DNA of 64,000 bases from Lingula anatina (lineage: Eukaryota > Brachiopoda > Lingulata > Lingulida > Lingulidae), in assembly GCF_001039355.2 (NCBI RefSeq), contig NW_019773725.1, positions 25,758 to 89,757 on the forward strand. Reading direction: 5' to 3'. Positions 33,920 through 46,991 of the stretch are shown here, piece by piece. Position 1 is the stretch's first letter. Each line of letters opens with the position of its first letter. Both the position numbers and the translations under genes were made by a program. Under the pieces are notes generated by a model. That model was not told the DNA's origin. It ran no database searches and worked only from the letters and a program-made list of their open reading frames with translations.

Positions 33920-34820
33920 ACTGCCGTACGTCTCAAGCGAATGTCGAGAATTTGGCCAATTATTCAAAATGATCGAACATTCAACCAAACAACTGCACTT
34001 CAAATTCGTTTTGTAAAGTTTTCCTTTTATATATGCAATAAAATAGGGCAATACTTCAGATGTGTCAGTCCGTTAAATGACGATTCGAATTTTTAAAAGC
34101 ATTACCAGCAAAGATGTACAGCTTAAGCGCATTACTCTGCCATGGACTATACTTCCTTGCAGTACCCTTGCGAATAAGATAATGAATGGTAGCTTCAAAT
34201 GTTTATCTCAACACCAGCTGAAAGATTGGGATTAGTTTCATTGCCTAAGAAACGTTTATTGTATACACGTATAATGGGCCTAAATGTAGATGCATTTGAG
34301 ATATTGTCAAAACTTGGGAACCCGCCAAATGGTTCTGAGTTAGCAAAAGCAAAATTCACTAACACCTACGTACAAAACATCCGACCAATTGGATGGTGAT
34401 CCAAACTGATTAACTGGTTATTAAAAAGAAATGAAAATGAACAAAAGAGATAATTTCATTGATGTTTAACAAAATGCTCCAACTCTTTTTGTATGTGTAT
34501 TAGAAAGCTAAAGATCAGGCATGTTTTGATATTGATTCGAGGCAGATGGGATATCAATTTCGTCATTGAAATAAATTCTAAATGACCCCAGATAGTCAAA
34601 CAAGTAATTCTTGAGCCGGAATAAAAATCTCTAATAAAATAAACACGTTAATTAATTTATTTATTTAGTAAAAAAAATTTCGAAGATGCACCTGTGTTTT
34701 CAGAATAATTAACAAAACATTTATGTACAAAGAATAATCAAACAATGTTTTCTTGTGTCATGTTTTTACAATCATTCAATTTGTGCGATTCCTTAGACTT
34801 TTAATAGTAGAGGGAATGTC

Positions 34821-35095
34821 TTTGGAAAAGTCTTTTTTAAATCTTAAATTTTGCTTTTATCTGAAATGGTCTTTGTCTTTGACAGAAAATTTCATTTTGC
34901 TGTCTGGAATAAGTACCGAATTCTGCTCTCAACTGATTGCATTAGCCTCATCATTTGAAAATAGCTTGCTAGACTGAAAATACTGACGAACAGAATCCAG
35001 AATGCGAGCGCGGGGAATCTTTGGGGAAAATCTTTTTAAAATCCAAAATCCTGTTTTTATCTGGAAATTGTCTTTGCCATTGACAGCTAACTTCG
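34821..35095. repeat. Degenerate direct repeat, period ~197 bp
   Basis: The block at 34821 (tctttggaaaagtctttttt...tttatctga...ttgacag) recurs at 35018 with many substitutions. Short frames over the two copies give similar peptides, but no family is recognisable. Confidence 0.6.
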
Positions 35096-36922
35096 TAGCG
35101 TTACAGCACAAAGTCTTCATTATCCAAAGAGAAGATCCAAATACCACTAAATTCCCATTGTGGTTACTTTTAATCAGATTATCTCTGTCTTAGCTGATGT
35201 GGCATTTCCGATAAAAAGATCCTCATTTGTTCAATGAAGAGGTGGGTGCTGCATGACGTCGGCATTAGTCAAAGTCGTAAGTGCCAAATGGACGCAAGAG
35301 GCGCCAATGTAATGATGATATCGTTCCCTTTTCCCCTATAGGCTTTAAACGAACTATGGATTATCTCCCTAGGTAAATGAGATTAACCTAACAGCAATGT
35401 GGTATTCGCTGCCCGAACAAGGTGAAGTTTGGCGGCCTTTGCCTTACTGTACAAGGTCCCATGTATTGTAAAATTCAGCCCGATGTTTGGTACTGATAAA
35501 CTTTTTTTAAACATTAATTCATCTTCTTCCGTTTCTTCAGAATTTACTTAGTTATTAGTGTGATTCCCGTCGTGCCGCACAAATATCTATATTCTTATTT
35601 AGCTTTTCATAATAAATGTTATAAATCTCCAGCCTATTACTCCATTTTATCTCGAGAACAGGGAAGTGATAAAATCAATCACCGTTATTGATAATGATAC
35701 ATGTAGGAAATAATCTTACTCACAGATTAACTAGAACATACCTGAATCATAAAATCGTATCATACAGCATCATAAATAAAGGCGGCCAGAAGGAAGTTTC
35801 AAAATAACTTTTGTTTTTCCACTGCAAGGTTTTGGCACAGTTTTCAGGAATACATGCAGGTCTATACATGATTTTAATTTCAATTTAATTACCTAACTAT
35901 AAAATACAGGAGATTGCTTAGACGACTGCAGGGATTATTCTCCGGATATAGAAACTTGGCGCACAAAAGGGACACCATCATCAAACAACTTTATCTCGAC
36001 ACAGAGGTGAAGGTAAAAAAAAAAAAAAACAAAAAACAGATACCATTAAAATCTGCACGTACAGCATCAGGTGGTCGACGAGCAATGTAAACACAATTCA
36101 GGTGTGGAAAGCATAACTCACGGCTTTCTTGGCAGAATAACAGAGAATGGCTTTCACAAAATTAATTCATCTGACATCGCCTCTGAGGGCGATTACAACG
36201 GTATACAGTCAACTTTTCCGTTCTGGGCACATTTCAGCTATCTTCTCCCGCTCTGACAGGAATGGTAGTCCCAGGAATGAAGCTTGAGGTCTCATATGAT
36301 AAGTACAGGTTAGGCTTAGACGAAAGTATCTGGGTTCGTCTATGGCACGGTCTATGTAAATCGGACGGGAGTAGGTTTCCCAGCGGACTTCTAATCCTGT
36401 CAATCCTGGCTTAGAACCATGCAATCTTTAAGGGGACAGATAGGGTTAACTACGCTTAAAATCATGTTTTTGAGTTTTTTGTGTGTTTCTATTAATCAAA
36501 AAAGTATCTAACGTTGGCTGTAATAATTATTTTGAATTTGCACCGCAAAATGTGCCTTTGATGAGTTTTTCAACCGGCACGCGCCCCAGTCAGGCTGACA
36601 ACTAAGCCACGCCTCTGTTGCTAAGGGCCGTTGCCATGAGTGGGGCGGAGCATAGGTAATGAGTTATAAGCCGATTACGTGTGCGGTAATAGGTCATAAG
36701 TCTTACATCAGCTAAGCAGTGAAGAAGTCGAGTACGCTATGGGGAAGAGAAAAGTTCGTGGCATCCGTCCGGCCCAATGTCTTGCTTCTGTATAAAAAAA
36801 TTACAAAAAATGAATGTTATAACCAAGTGATAGAAACTGGATAAAGTCAACTTCTAATAAAAATCTTATTTGACCTTTTAAAAGTCAGACTCTGTAAAGA
36901 AATAGCCCTGCACTATTCAAAA

Positions 36923-37442
36923 NNNNNNNNNNNNNNNNNNNNNNNNNNNNNNNNNNNNNNNNNNNNNNNNNNNNNNNNNNNNNNNNNNNNNNNNNNNNNN
37001 NNNNNNNNNNNNNNNNNNNNNNNNNNNNNNNNNNNNNNNNNNNNNNNNNNNNNNNNNNNNNNNNNNNNNNNNNNNNNNNNNNNNNNNNNNNNNNNNNNNN
37101 NNNNNNNNNNNNNNNNNNNNNNNNNNNNNNNNNNNNNNNNNNNNNNNNNNNNNNNNNNNNNNNNNNNNNNNNNNNNNNNNNNNNNNNNNNNNNNNNNNNN
37201 NNNNNNNNNNNNNNNNNNNNNNNNNNNNNNNNNNNNNNNNNNNNNNNNNNNNNNNNNNNNNNNNNNNNNNNNNNNNNNNNNNNNNNNNNNNNNNNNNNNN
37301 NNNNNNNNNNNNNNNNNNNNNNNNNNNNNNNNNNNNNNNNNNNNNNNNNNNNNNNNNNNNNNNNNNNNNNNNNNNNNNNNNNNNNNNNNNNNNNNNNNNN
37401 NNNNNNNNNNNNNNNNNNNNNNNNNNNNNNNNNNNNNNNNNN
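36923..37442. other. Assembly gap (520 N)
   Basis: A run of 520 N. The left flank (36570-36680) has mirrored GC-rich pieces (cacgcctctgttgctaag, ggggcggagc) that look repeat-derived, which may be why assembly failed. Confidence 0.95.
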
Positions 37443-40400
37443 CGATAACAGGTAAATTTGCCAGCTAAGCATTTGACTAATAAGCCCTGTTAACCAACCT
37501 GTGAACGTTTTTGGCTGTTTTAACAGCTATCTATATTGACGAGATAAGTGAATCGCTGCCGAGTATATCTCACTATCTGAGCAACCGATCGTTACAAAAG
37601 TTGCACCTATTGTTGTTAGGAATGTGGACTACAGCATGATATCAGGGGTTTAAGAGGAAATTGTTTGTTTGAAAGTTATCGCCTTTTAAAGTGAATAACC
37701 CATTGAAATATGGGCTGATTTAACGTAAAAGATGATAAAATCAAAAGTAAATAGTTAAAGACAATTCCCTGGTACCGCGCTGTAGTGCTTTCACCCAGCT
37801 TTATGAGGCCTTTTGAATCACTTGAATAGCTGTCTTGGTTATAGAGAAAATCCCAATACCGAAAACGGCATTTTTCCCCTCAAATTGGCGCCAGAGCGTC
37901 ATCCGTTGGACACTGTACTTAATCCCCGTCTTTAATTGGCCTTTTGGGAAGTTTGTTTTAATTTTTTATTAAAACTTACAAGCCCAGGGCTTTGTTTCTA
38001 TGACTTTGGTCCTTTTACTATAAGTCCCCTTAAATAATGCCATGTGAATTAATCCTGTACTGATTTCTGACTCATTGTTAGAACCGTTTAACAAGACGTT
38101 TTGCTCTTGCATAAGCTAAGGTATGGGTGCGTAGAAAATAAAATCTTAATGGGGTTTTCAGAGTGGAGATGCTCCTGCAAGTTAGTTTAGAGGGGAAGCG
38201 TTGAAGTATTAAGTAACGTAAGTGACATGGACCGAATTTGTCAAATGTCGAGGTACAGAAACTTCGGATAGTTAGAGGAAGGGGCGCAGAAGTATAATTA
38301 TAATTATTATTGTTGTTGTTATTGTTATTGTTGTTATTTATTTTACTACCATCATCTATTTATTCTCATTTTTCTCAAAATCGGACTGGACATGCCATCA
38401 TGTAAAACAGTTGACCTTTGTCAGGGAAGTTTTAACATGCCCAGTAGGCTCTTGGCTACATTTTGAGGTCGACTATCTTATGCTGTCAAGCGGAAGTTTG
38501 TCACAAAACCTGCGTTCAGACTGGTCAGGGCGAGGGGTGCTGGTGACATACCTGTTTCTGTGAACGAGACGGAAAATCCTTCACTGAGAACATGAAATGT
38601 CCCAAGCGCATGCGCAGTGGGGACTCTTTGTGAGCACCGCGTTTTTATTCACATTTTAATAATTCATGTCTGGAAGTAGACCACAACCTATTCTCAAACC
38701 ACAGTGTGTACGAGTAGTCTGTTACAAAATCATTGTATGGCATAGTTTAAAAGAATCACAAGTCTTGATGTGAGATTCAAAATTCAATAATAAATATCTT
38801 GTAAACAAAACAGAAAAATGATACACTGTAGATCCCATTTAACCACCAAAACGGCATATATCGCAATTAATTGAAATATATGCTTGCCATCGGACCACGT
38901 TGACATTAATAAGTGGCTACCCTTCGTAATAATCTCTTTACACTAAGAGATTATTTAAAAAACTTACTTAAAAAAGCAATCGGCTTACTTTGAATGTTAG
39001 AACGGATTCATTTACCATTGTTGAGTATGGGAACATCGTCGTTTAACCCAGAAAAATACATTTTATGGCATTTTCTCGTCAAAATGAAGACTATTTATCC
39101 CTATGAGTTGTATACTATTTTAGAAACCCCTGACATCAGAGGGTAACCACAACCCGCCACTTCACAATCCTCTTTATTATTCTGGATTTTAAACGTCCCT
39201 AAGGCAGGATTATAGTGCAGAATCACAGCCCAAAGTGCTTATTGAAAAGGAACATTTTTTGTTCAACACAAAACTGCTTTTTAATCATTCAATCATTCAT
39301 GCGCGTTTATGGACAATGGCGCCAATGATTGACAAAAGCCTTCACGATGCCAAAACAATAACAAATCCATTATCGTTAAAATGAATAAAAAACATATCCT
39401 TCATTCTAACAAGTGTTTATAGCAATAGTAGATTATTAAGAAAAAGATGCTTAACATTAGGTTCATTACATTCCCTACAATAAAATCAAGCGTGCTACGC
39501 ACACAAAGTTATGCATATTCATTTTCTTAATGACCCGTAACGGTCATGTAACACGAATAAGAATCCGACGCTCACGTCAGCGAATCTTATAAATAGCAGC
39601 GCACCTAAAGTGGTCCTCTAGTATCCTTAACGTTCCCACTGTGTTAAGCAACACAGGTACACTGTTAATTCACTACTATAATGAATATGCGGGTCTGATC
39701 GGGTCGCGTATTTTACGTGTATGAAATAGAAAAGACAGCGTGCCAGTTGTAAAAGGGTGCGTTGCTTTTAGCTACAGTCCGCTTCGGTTGTAGAGAGGGT
39801 CGGTGTTAACGGCGCCATTGAAGAAAGGAGTGGTGTATACTTTGCAAATGCAAATCGCTGAGGGCAGGAAGGAAAATAACTAACGTGGGTAAAAGAATTG
39901 CTGTACTGACCACCTTCATACTGTAACCATTGAATACAGTGATGGTCGTGTGTGAGACTGGCGTTCTCTTGACTTGCTGTTCATAAGGTGTAGAAGGACT
40001 GGCAGCGGAACAAATACGGGAATTTTTGAGGGATGCCTGTTTTAAGGTGAGAGATATACCGACTTTTAAACGATTGTAAACAAAGGTACGATTAGCGTTT
40101 AAACAAGACAGTATGTAAAATAATAGCATCATTGCACCCGAGCCGTGATCCGAGGTTGCTAAGCGACGGGGCAAACTTCCCCCTGTTGCCCAGGGAACGT
40201 TCCCTGGCCGCTATGCCGTGAATTGCCTTGGGACCAGACACGGAAAAGCCTCGAATGCCTCATGCTGAATAAACAGGGTTGATCGAGTATCGTGATCATT
40301 TTAATAGCTGTGAAGTGAAATTTATTCGTTTCGCTGAAGTATTTCTTAATCTATTTTTCCTACAAGTACGTTTTTCAAGAGCAAAGACTTTTAAAGTCCT

Positions 40401-40990
40401 ATTTGTGATCAATGAAAGTAGCAGGTATGTTGTTTGGTTTTAATCTCGTCCTGTTTACTGGATAAGAAAATGAAAGACGTAGATATTATGTTAGCATTAA
40501 CAAAGCGCACGCTATGAAAGTAAACAAGTGGTAACAAAACTACAAATACATGTACGTTAGGTTATTTTCTACAATGACCAGTCTAACAAGTGGGCCAAAC
40601 CTTCTTTCCTGAGGACATTTTACAAATGCTGCTGAATACTGCTATGTTTATTGTTGTGATGTAACAGTATATGCAGTGCATTAACACGACCAATTTTCAG
40701 TAAATATGCTTAACCGTGTCAATTAGACTTGCGTGTCTGACATATTTTAATTACTCATAGGGAAATGTAAACAAGCTGAATTATCTCTCGCCTGAAGCTT
40801 GTCTTTGCCTGGAACTCATCCAAGGAGGTCTATATTTTTTTATATATAAGTCGTATAGTTAATCTTGTTGCCGTTCTTTTTCTTTTCTAGACCTTATTGC
40901 AATGATCAATTCCTGCCACAGATTTTACATGTGTTAAGTCGAGAGTTTATGTTTGATTTTTAAGCCTTGTATTTGGATTGTGATTGTTAC
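37443..40990. other. Intergenic, no gene recognised
   Basis: Contains a dispersed repeat copy at 38735-38945 and a small mirrored motif atgacccgtaacggtcat at about 39530-39547. No coding evidence. Confidence 0.4.
38735..38945 (-). repeat. Dispersed repeat, copy 3 (inverted)
   Basis: Its reverse complement contains gggtagccac, cgtggtccgatggcaagca and gccgttttggtggtaaa-like blocks in the same order as copy 2, with more decay toward the far end. Confidence 0.6.
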
Positions 40991-40995
40991 AATGA

Positions 40996-41255
40996 TAGGG
41001 TTCATTTCCAATGACACTATCGGTTTACGTTGATCGATCCAACTCTACGGGGGCTCTTGCTGAGTGCAAACACTTTAACGGAATAACACGCTCCCTTTAT
41101 TGCCAACGTACTCATATAACCACAATCTTTTTGTATTCAATTCAATGTCAGGAGGAGGCGTGTCATTTAGTTGATCTGATTGCATTCAGCGAGAGTCCCC
41201 GTGGAAATGGATCGGACTGCGTAGACCGATAGTGTTATTGGGAATGAGCCCCTAG
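40996..41255. mobile_element. GATCGATC-family MITE
   Basis: Terminal inverted repeats: tagggttcatttccaatgac then actatcggt on the left, and accgatagtgttattgggaa then tgagcccctag on the right. It shares gatcgatcc and the ggggctcttgctgagtgc sub-terminal block with the 19356 element. About 260 bp, non-coding. Confidence 0.8.
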
Positions 41256-41649
41256 TTTCAGTGCACAGATTCATATCCGTAAGACCGATCTTCTTCCTCT
41301 GACGACACAAACCGACATTAACATATCTACAACAACTACTTTTAATCTTTTAAAATTTAATGATAATAGGTTATAATGCATCAGTTTGTTAAACAAATTT
41401 ATAAAATTATGATAATCTAGTCTTTAACCATTTATGCAGATATCAGGTACTATTGCCCGACAAAGAACGACGACCAGCTAAACGATAATCAATATAAGAA
41501 CTTATTGAACTAAACTATTACAAAATTAATCATTTGACCATTTTTTTCCGCATGCAATAAAATGATCAGTACCATTCACGGTTGCCACACTAAAAATTCA
41601 ATAAAATTTGCCGTCTCATAATTCTATCGGCCATACCCAAAGCCTTGGC

Positions 41650-42420
41650 TAGGACCCCCTTTACACTGGACGGCGTCCTTCGGTAAAAAAAAATGTGGCC
41701 AGGACGCTCAACGGTCGCCAAAGCAATTAAATCGTGTCTCAGTGTTAAGGCGTCTGCGTCCGTTGTTCGTTCTTTGCACGAGCGAATGTAAATTTTACCT
41801 GTAAAACTGCGAGCGACCTGTGCGTCCACTGAGCGACCTGCCTGACTCCCCTGTGCGTCCCGCGGCGTCTATTGCTATATTAAGCGACCATTGAGGATCC
41901 ACGTCGCGTTCACTGTACCTTCACAGCTTTTTGCCTCCTGCTAGATCGATGTGCGTTGTTTTGACGTCCTTCTATATATTCTGGCTCTTCTATATTTTTC
42001 ACCAGTTCTAACCAATTTAGAACAACTACAAAAACGATACATTTAATTAGGAATATTTATTTTCAAATTTCAGTAATGCAAAGTTTTACTTTGAAAAAAA
42101 AAAGAGTTTATTCCTTATTAATTGTTTTGTTTTCTGGAGATCTGCTTTAAAATAGGGTGACCGGGTTAGAACTGATGAAAAATATATATATGCCCAAACA
42201 AACCCCCAAACTACGCTCATCTGTCTTGAACAGGGGACGCACAGGTGAGGCAGGCAGGTCGCTCAAGATTCGGTCGTTCAAAGGACGCACAAGTTAAGGG
42301 ACGCAGACGCCTTTACACTGAGACACGATTTAATTGCTTTGGCGACCGTTGAGCGTCCTGATCACATCTTTGATCGTAGAAGGGACGCAGAAAGGACGAC
42401 GTCCAGTGTAAAGAGGCCTA
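41650..42420. mobile_element. Large foldback element with ~200-bp arms
   Basis: The left arm (from ccccctttacactggacggc at 41655) and the right arm (ending gacgtccagtgtaaagaggc) are inverted copies over about 200 bp, including the near-identical caacggtcgccaaagcaatt block. The centre (about 41990-42200) is AT-rich and non-coding. The frame at 41590-41829 is only the arm read through. Confidence 0.85.
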
Positions 42421-43625
42421 ACGCAGCTTAACAATTTTGATATCATACACTACTCTCTTATACGTATGATTCTAAAACCAAAAATGGAACATGATAATCA
42501 GGGTGAATATATTTCGATAGCCACCAAAAAACGCCTCAGTTTGAGAGTTTCACTCGGCGGAAACCATCATCACCATCACCAACATGTCTGTCCCTCAGTA
42601 TTGAAAGAATCTTACTTGTTTGCAAACCACTATCATTTATAATGGTGTCAGAGTAAGTTACGTGTGTCTGTCTCTGTTAGCCTTTCCCAACCAGGTGCCT
42701 GAGTAAATACCGGTATTAGTTGCATCTGAAACAGATGCCTTCCAGGATGAAGGCGGACAATTTACACAGAACAAAACTCCTGTCGTGCAATTATTTTATC
42801 CACATGTTCAAACCAAATGAACAAGTCGGTCGTAATAGGCCCCTCATCACCTGCAGCATGGTGGTTATTTGACACCTGAGCATTTATCTTTCAGTACACA
42901 TACATCTGTAAAAGCACCTAGTGCTTTTGACATTTGCCCCCGAGGAGGAGGTCAGCAACTCGGGTTAGAAATCTGATATTAATAGCTGTCTCACAAAACG
43001 GTGCTACAGGTTCTTAGCCCTGTAAGTGAGGTTGAGTCAGTGTCGCAGGAGAGCAGACGTACGGCTGGGGCAGACTATAGCTTTTTTTACTTCTGAGAGA
43101 GATAAAAAAAATCGGTGCAAATCAAACGTGTGTGTGTGCGCGCACACGCGCGCGCGCGTGAATTATCGCGTTTTGTGAAGGCGGTGTTCTTAGTTTAGGG
43201 CACTCAGGGCAAGCTAAAAATCAAGGCTATCCAATATTGGTTTTAAAAAAGTGCCTTCGTTATATGTTACGAATATTGGTTAGAATTAACAGATTTCTCA
43301 CTTACAAATGAGTGACACTTATTGAAAAACATAATCTTGCCAAAAGAAAACAACAAAGTCGGATGTTTCATTATTTACACCATAGAACACTTTTAGGCTC
43401 GGCATAGTTAGGAGGTTATCTGTTATACCCGACCTCCTAAGATAAGACCCGGAAATATCACCCAAGAACCCATGAATGTCACTGCACCTGTTCTGGATAA
43501 AACTGACCCCTATCTTCTGTATTTGTGATCTGTGTAGAGGTCTAGCAATTCGTTGGAACGTTTACAGCAATATTGCAGGCACATTTATCCACATGTTCAA
43601 AACTCCTCTCACTATTCGTTGGACC
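42421..43625. other. Intergenic, no gene recognised
   Basis: Unique-looking sequence with an alternating purine-pyrimidine tract at 43126-43160 and a small inverted repeat taggaggt/acctccta near 43410-43440. Confidence 0.4.
43126..43160. repeat. Alternating (GT/CG)n tract
   Basis: 35 bases of unbroken purine-pyrimidine alternation (GT, then GC, CA, then CG units), the pattern that favours Z-DNA. Confidence 0.85.
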
Positions 43626-43641
43626 CAGCAATTTCAGTTTT

Positions 43642-43912
43642 CATCATCATCATCATCATCATTTAGAGCCTATAGTGTTCCACTGTTGGACAAAGGCCTC
43701 AGCATGCTTTTTCCATTGTTTCCTATCCTGAGCCTCAGATTTCCAGTTTGGCCAAGGTTTCTTCTTCCAAGACTTCCAGTAGTCATCTAATTCATCCCTC
43801 CATCGTTTGACCGGCCTTCCTCTTTTTCTTTGTCCATACCTTGGGGTCCATTCTGTAAGCCTGATTGTCCACCTATTGTCCTTCATTCTTTTGACATGTC
43901 CTGCCCACCTCC
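43642..43912 (-). mobile_element. 5'-truncated non-LTR retrotransposon (LINE) 3' end
   Basis: On the minus strand it encodes the last ~85 residues of a LINE reverse-transcriptase protein: KWRWAGHVKRM, then DNRWTIRLTEWTPR, then KRGRPVKRWRDEL, AQDRKQWKKHAEAFVQQW, then a stop. The GRP..RW.D and QDR..W signatures are typical of RTE/BovB- and Jockey-like ORF2 tails. After the stop comes an (ATG)n tail. An 11-bp target-site duplication, atttcagtttt, flanks it at 43631-43641 and 43913-43923. It is dead through 5' truncation at insertion. Confidence 0.9.
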
Positions 43913-44770
43913 ATTTCAGTTTTAGGTAATATTAAATCAAAGTTCGAGTCACTGCATTCGAGTAGGCTTCGCTGATTATTCATAATCACTGCTGAACTGA
44001 TGTGTCCGGATACAATCAACTTTTCTCAATGTTAAGGATTTTCATTTAAATGTGTCCCTTTGCCAAAATGTGTCTTTATAAATGCCAAATTCCAGATATC
44101 AATAAAAGTGTGCCTGATTGTAACTGGTTGAAAGACTAATTCCTCTTCAAAGATAACATTGCACAGCGTTACTGAGAAAATGACTGACAAAGATGATGCC
44201 CAGCTAATATCTGATTCTGGGATATGACGGTTGTTACACTGTGACATATAATGGTCCGTAATACTGCGGGTGTAATAAATTTTCTGAGGCTATGGGTTTT
44301 TGTTATTCTCCAATATGTTACTTATTTAATTATAAATAATACTTTTGGTAGCTGCCATCTATACCATGTTGATAATTACGTCAGTACATATGCCGCTGCT
44401 GCTTTTGTGGTTCGACAGTAACATTGGCCATGGTGTGTAATGTCCTTTAGTCTATATTTTCAACATATTTCTGATATATTAATCTTTTGGATTGTTCATT
44501 AATTTATGAAAAAATGACAGATTCAAACTTAGTTGAAGATAATGGGTAAAAAAGTAGCAGATTTTTTAACGTAAGAAATAATGCAACATTTTGACTTTTT
44601 CTCATTTTTTGCTGCAAGAAGGCCATTTTTCCAGATAGGTCTTTGTGGAATTATCTCTTCAAAGTATTTTTCTAAAGAAAATTTAATCTGCATTATGGAA
44701 GATTTAGTGACAAGGGGAAATATTTGATAAAGAAAGAGGCAGGCCCAGGTACGTTTTGGAGGCGGGTCTT

Positions 44771-44988
44771 AGACTGCATTCCCAGAGATTTTGATCGATC
44801 CATCCGGATCGACCTAACTCCCTGGGGGTTCACGCTAAATTGCTGTCAGTGAAGCGCGCACCATAGTTTACTACCCCCTTGCAACTTTTACTAGGCGGAA
44901 CAGACATTTAAGCCTGTTAAGCTGACACCAATCTAGTGAGACTCCCCAGGGGGATAAATCGATTTTAATATCTATGGGAATGGGGTCT
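44771..44988. mobile_element. GATCGATC-family MITE with TTA duplication
   Basis: Ends gactgcattcccagagattt and aatatctatgggaatggggt, with TTA directly on both sides. Sub-terminal ggttcacgctaaattgc mirrors ctagtgagactccccag. About 218 bp. Confidence 0.85.
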
Positions 44989-46773
44989 TATACCTGTGGT
45001 GTTGTGGTCCTTACACGCTTCCGTACAAAAATAACCGCTACGTCTTTTATTTGGCTTCGGTGTTAACGTTACAGAGAGTCCCCCATGATAAAGAGTCCGC
45101 TTCCCATTCATTTGTATAGGTAAGCTTCGTCGTAGATTTTGACCCACAAAGGGCAGGCTAACCCGAATCGTTATAACTAATAAATGGGGGGTGGACTGTG
45201 GTCGTGTGAAAAAAAAAGGTCCTCCAAAGAGGACAGGTGTGACAGGAATGATAGTCCTAATAATGGAAGTCCGGGTAACCATATAATTAGCAAAGGCTAG
45301 GATTAATCGGAGTATTGGGGTTTGTATATGGAGCAAATGTCACCTCTACATTATGATGGGCAACATACTACGGTTTCTAGTGGACTTACCATTCCTGCCA
45401 CACCGGTTCGGTTAAAGGTGACACTTCATGTGAAAAGGGCCTGTGACTATAAGAATACTAATACGTTGTTAAAATACTCGAATATGGATATTTATGCACG
45501 AAATATAAACTGCGTCTCGCTTGGCAATACTCTATCTATTAGGAAAATGAAAACATTGATGTAGAGCCAATCATTAGAACCTATGTTTAGAATTATTAGG
45601 AAGGACCTTGTAGTTGTACTAATGACTTGTTGATGACGGATTAAAAACAACCCGTGTCTCAGACAAGATGAGAATGAAATGTCTAGAGGGATTCATGGAA
45701 AGCCAGTCGATATTTCTTGTCCTAAGAATGAGATAAACGTTTATCAAATTTATCAAACCGGTTAAGCGTAGCGTCATTAGCGCGTTTAATCAATTACCAA
45801 GAACGGTACGATATTCTTCGTACAAAACAGCGATATCCTCTCTAGGGCACTTTCTCATAAAACAAATTAGCCCAAACACTTGAAACCTAAGTGAAAATCA
45901 CCATGGCATAGCCTGGTCAATACATTTAAATGTACCCATGAGGTTAGTACTGTTTAGCCAAGAAATATCGTTTCTGACTCCTGTTTAAATAACCCCCATC
46001 TTCTTAATAACGCTCCACTTAACTAAATGAAACGTTCTTAACTAAATGAACGTGATTAAATGTTACCTTAAGAACATAGGCAACGGGACGTTGTTGTTTT
46101 AAGTCACCAATCCAATAAACAACATCTAATTTTGTTATNTAATTCCTCTTCAAAGATAACATTGCACAGCGTTACTGAGAAAATGACTGACAAAGATGAT
46201 GCCCAGCTAATATCTGATTCTGGGATATGACGGTTGTTACACTGTGACATATAATGGTCCGTAATACTGCGGGTGTAATAAATTTTCTGAGGCTATGGGT
46301 TTTTGTTATTCTCCAATATGTTACTTATTTAATTATAAATAATACTTTTGGTAGCTGCCATCTATACCATGTTGATAATTACGTCAGTACATATGCCGCT
46401 GCTGCTTTTGTGGTTCGACAGTAACATTGGCCATAGTGTGTAATGTCCTTTAGTCTATATTTTCAACATATTTCTGATATATTAATCTTTTGGATTGTTC
46501 ATTAATTTATGAAAAAATGACAGATTCAAACTTAGTTGAAGATAATGGGTAAAAAAGTAGCAGATTTTTTAACGTAAGAAATAATGCAACATTTTGACTT
46601 TTTCTCATTTTTTGCTGCAAGAAGGCCATTTTTCCAGATAGGTCTTTGTGGAATTATCTCTTCAAAGTATTTTTCTAAAGAAAATTTAATCTGCATTATG
46701 GAAGATTTAGTGACAAGGGGAAATATTTGATAAAGAAAGAGGCAGGCCCAGGTACGTTTTGGAGGCGGGTCTT

Positions 46774-46991
46774 AGACTGCATTCCCAGAGATTTTGATCG
46801 ATCCATCCGGATCGACCTAACTCCCTGGGGGTTCACGCTAAATTGCTGTCAGTGAAGCGCGCACCATAGTTTACTACCCCCTTGCAACTTTTACTAGGCG
46901 GAACAGACATTTAAGCCTGTTAAGCTGACACCAATCTAGTGAGACTCCCCAGGGGGATAAATCGATTTTAATATCTATGGGAATGGGGTCT
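46774..46991. mobile_element. GATCGATC-family MITE, duplicate of 44771
   Basis: The same element at +2,003 bp, present only because of the duplicated contig. It should not be counted as a separate insertion. Confidence 0.85.

Noticed and set aside
41590-41829. 79-residue frame on the minus strand
   Set aside because: It lies in the arm of the foldback element, which is mirrored at 42225-42420 without a conserved frame.
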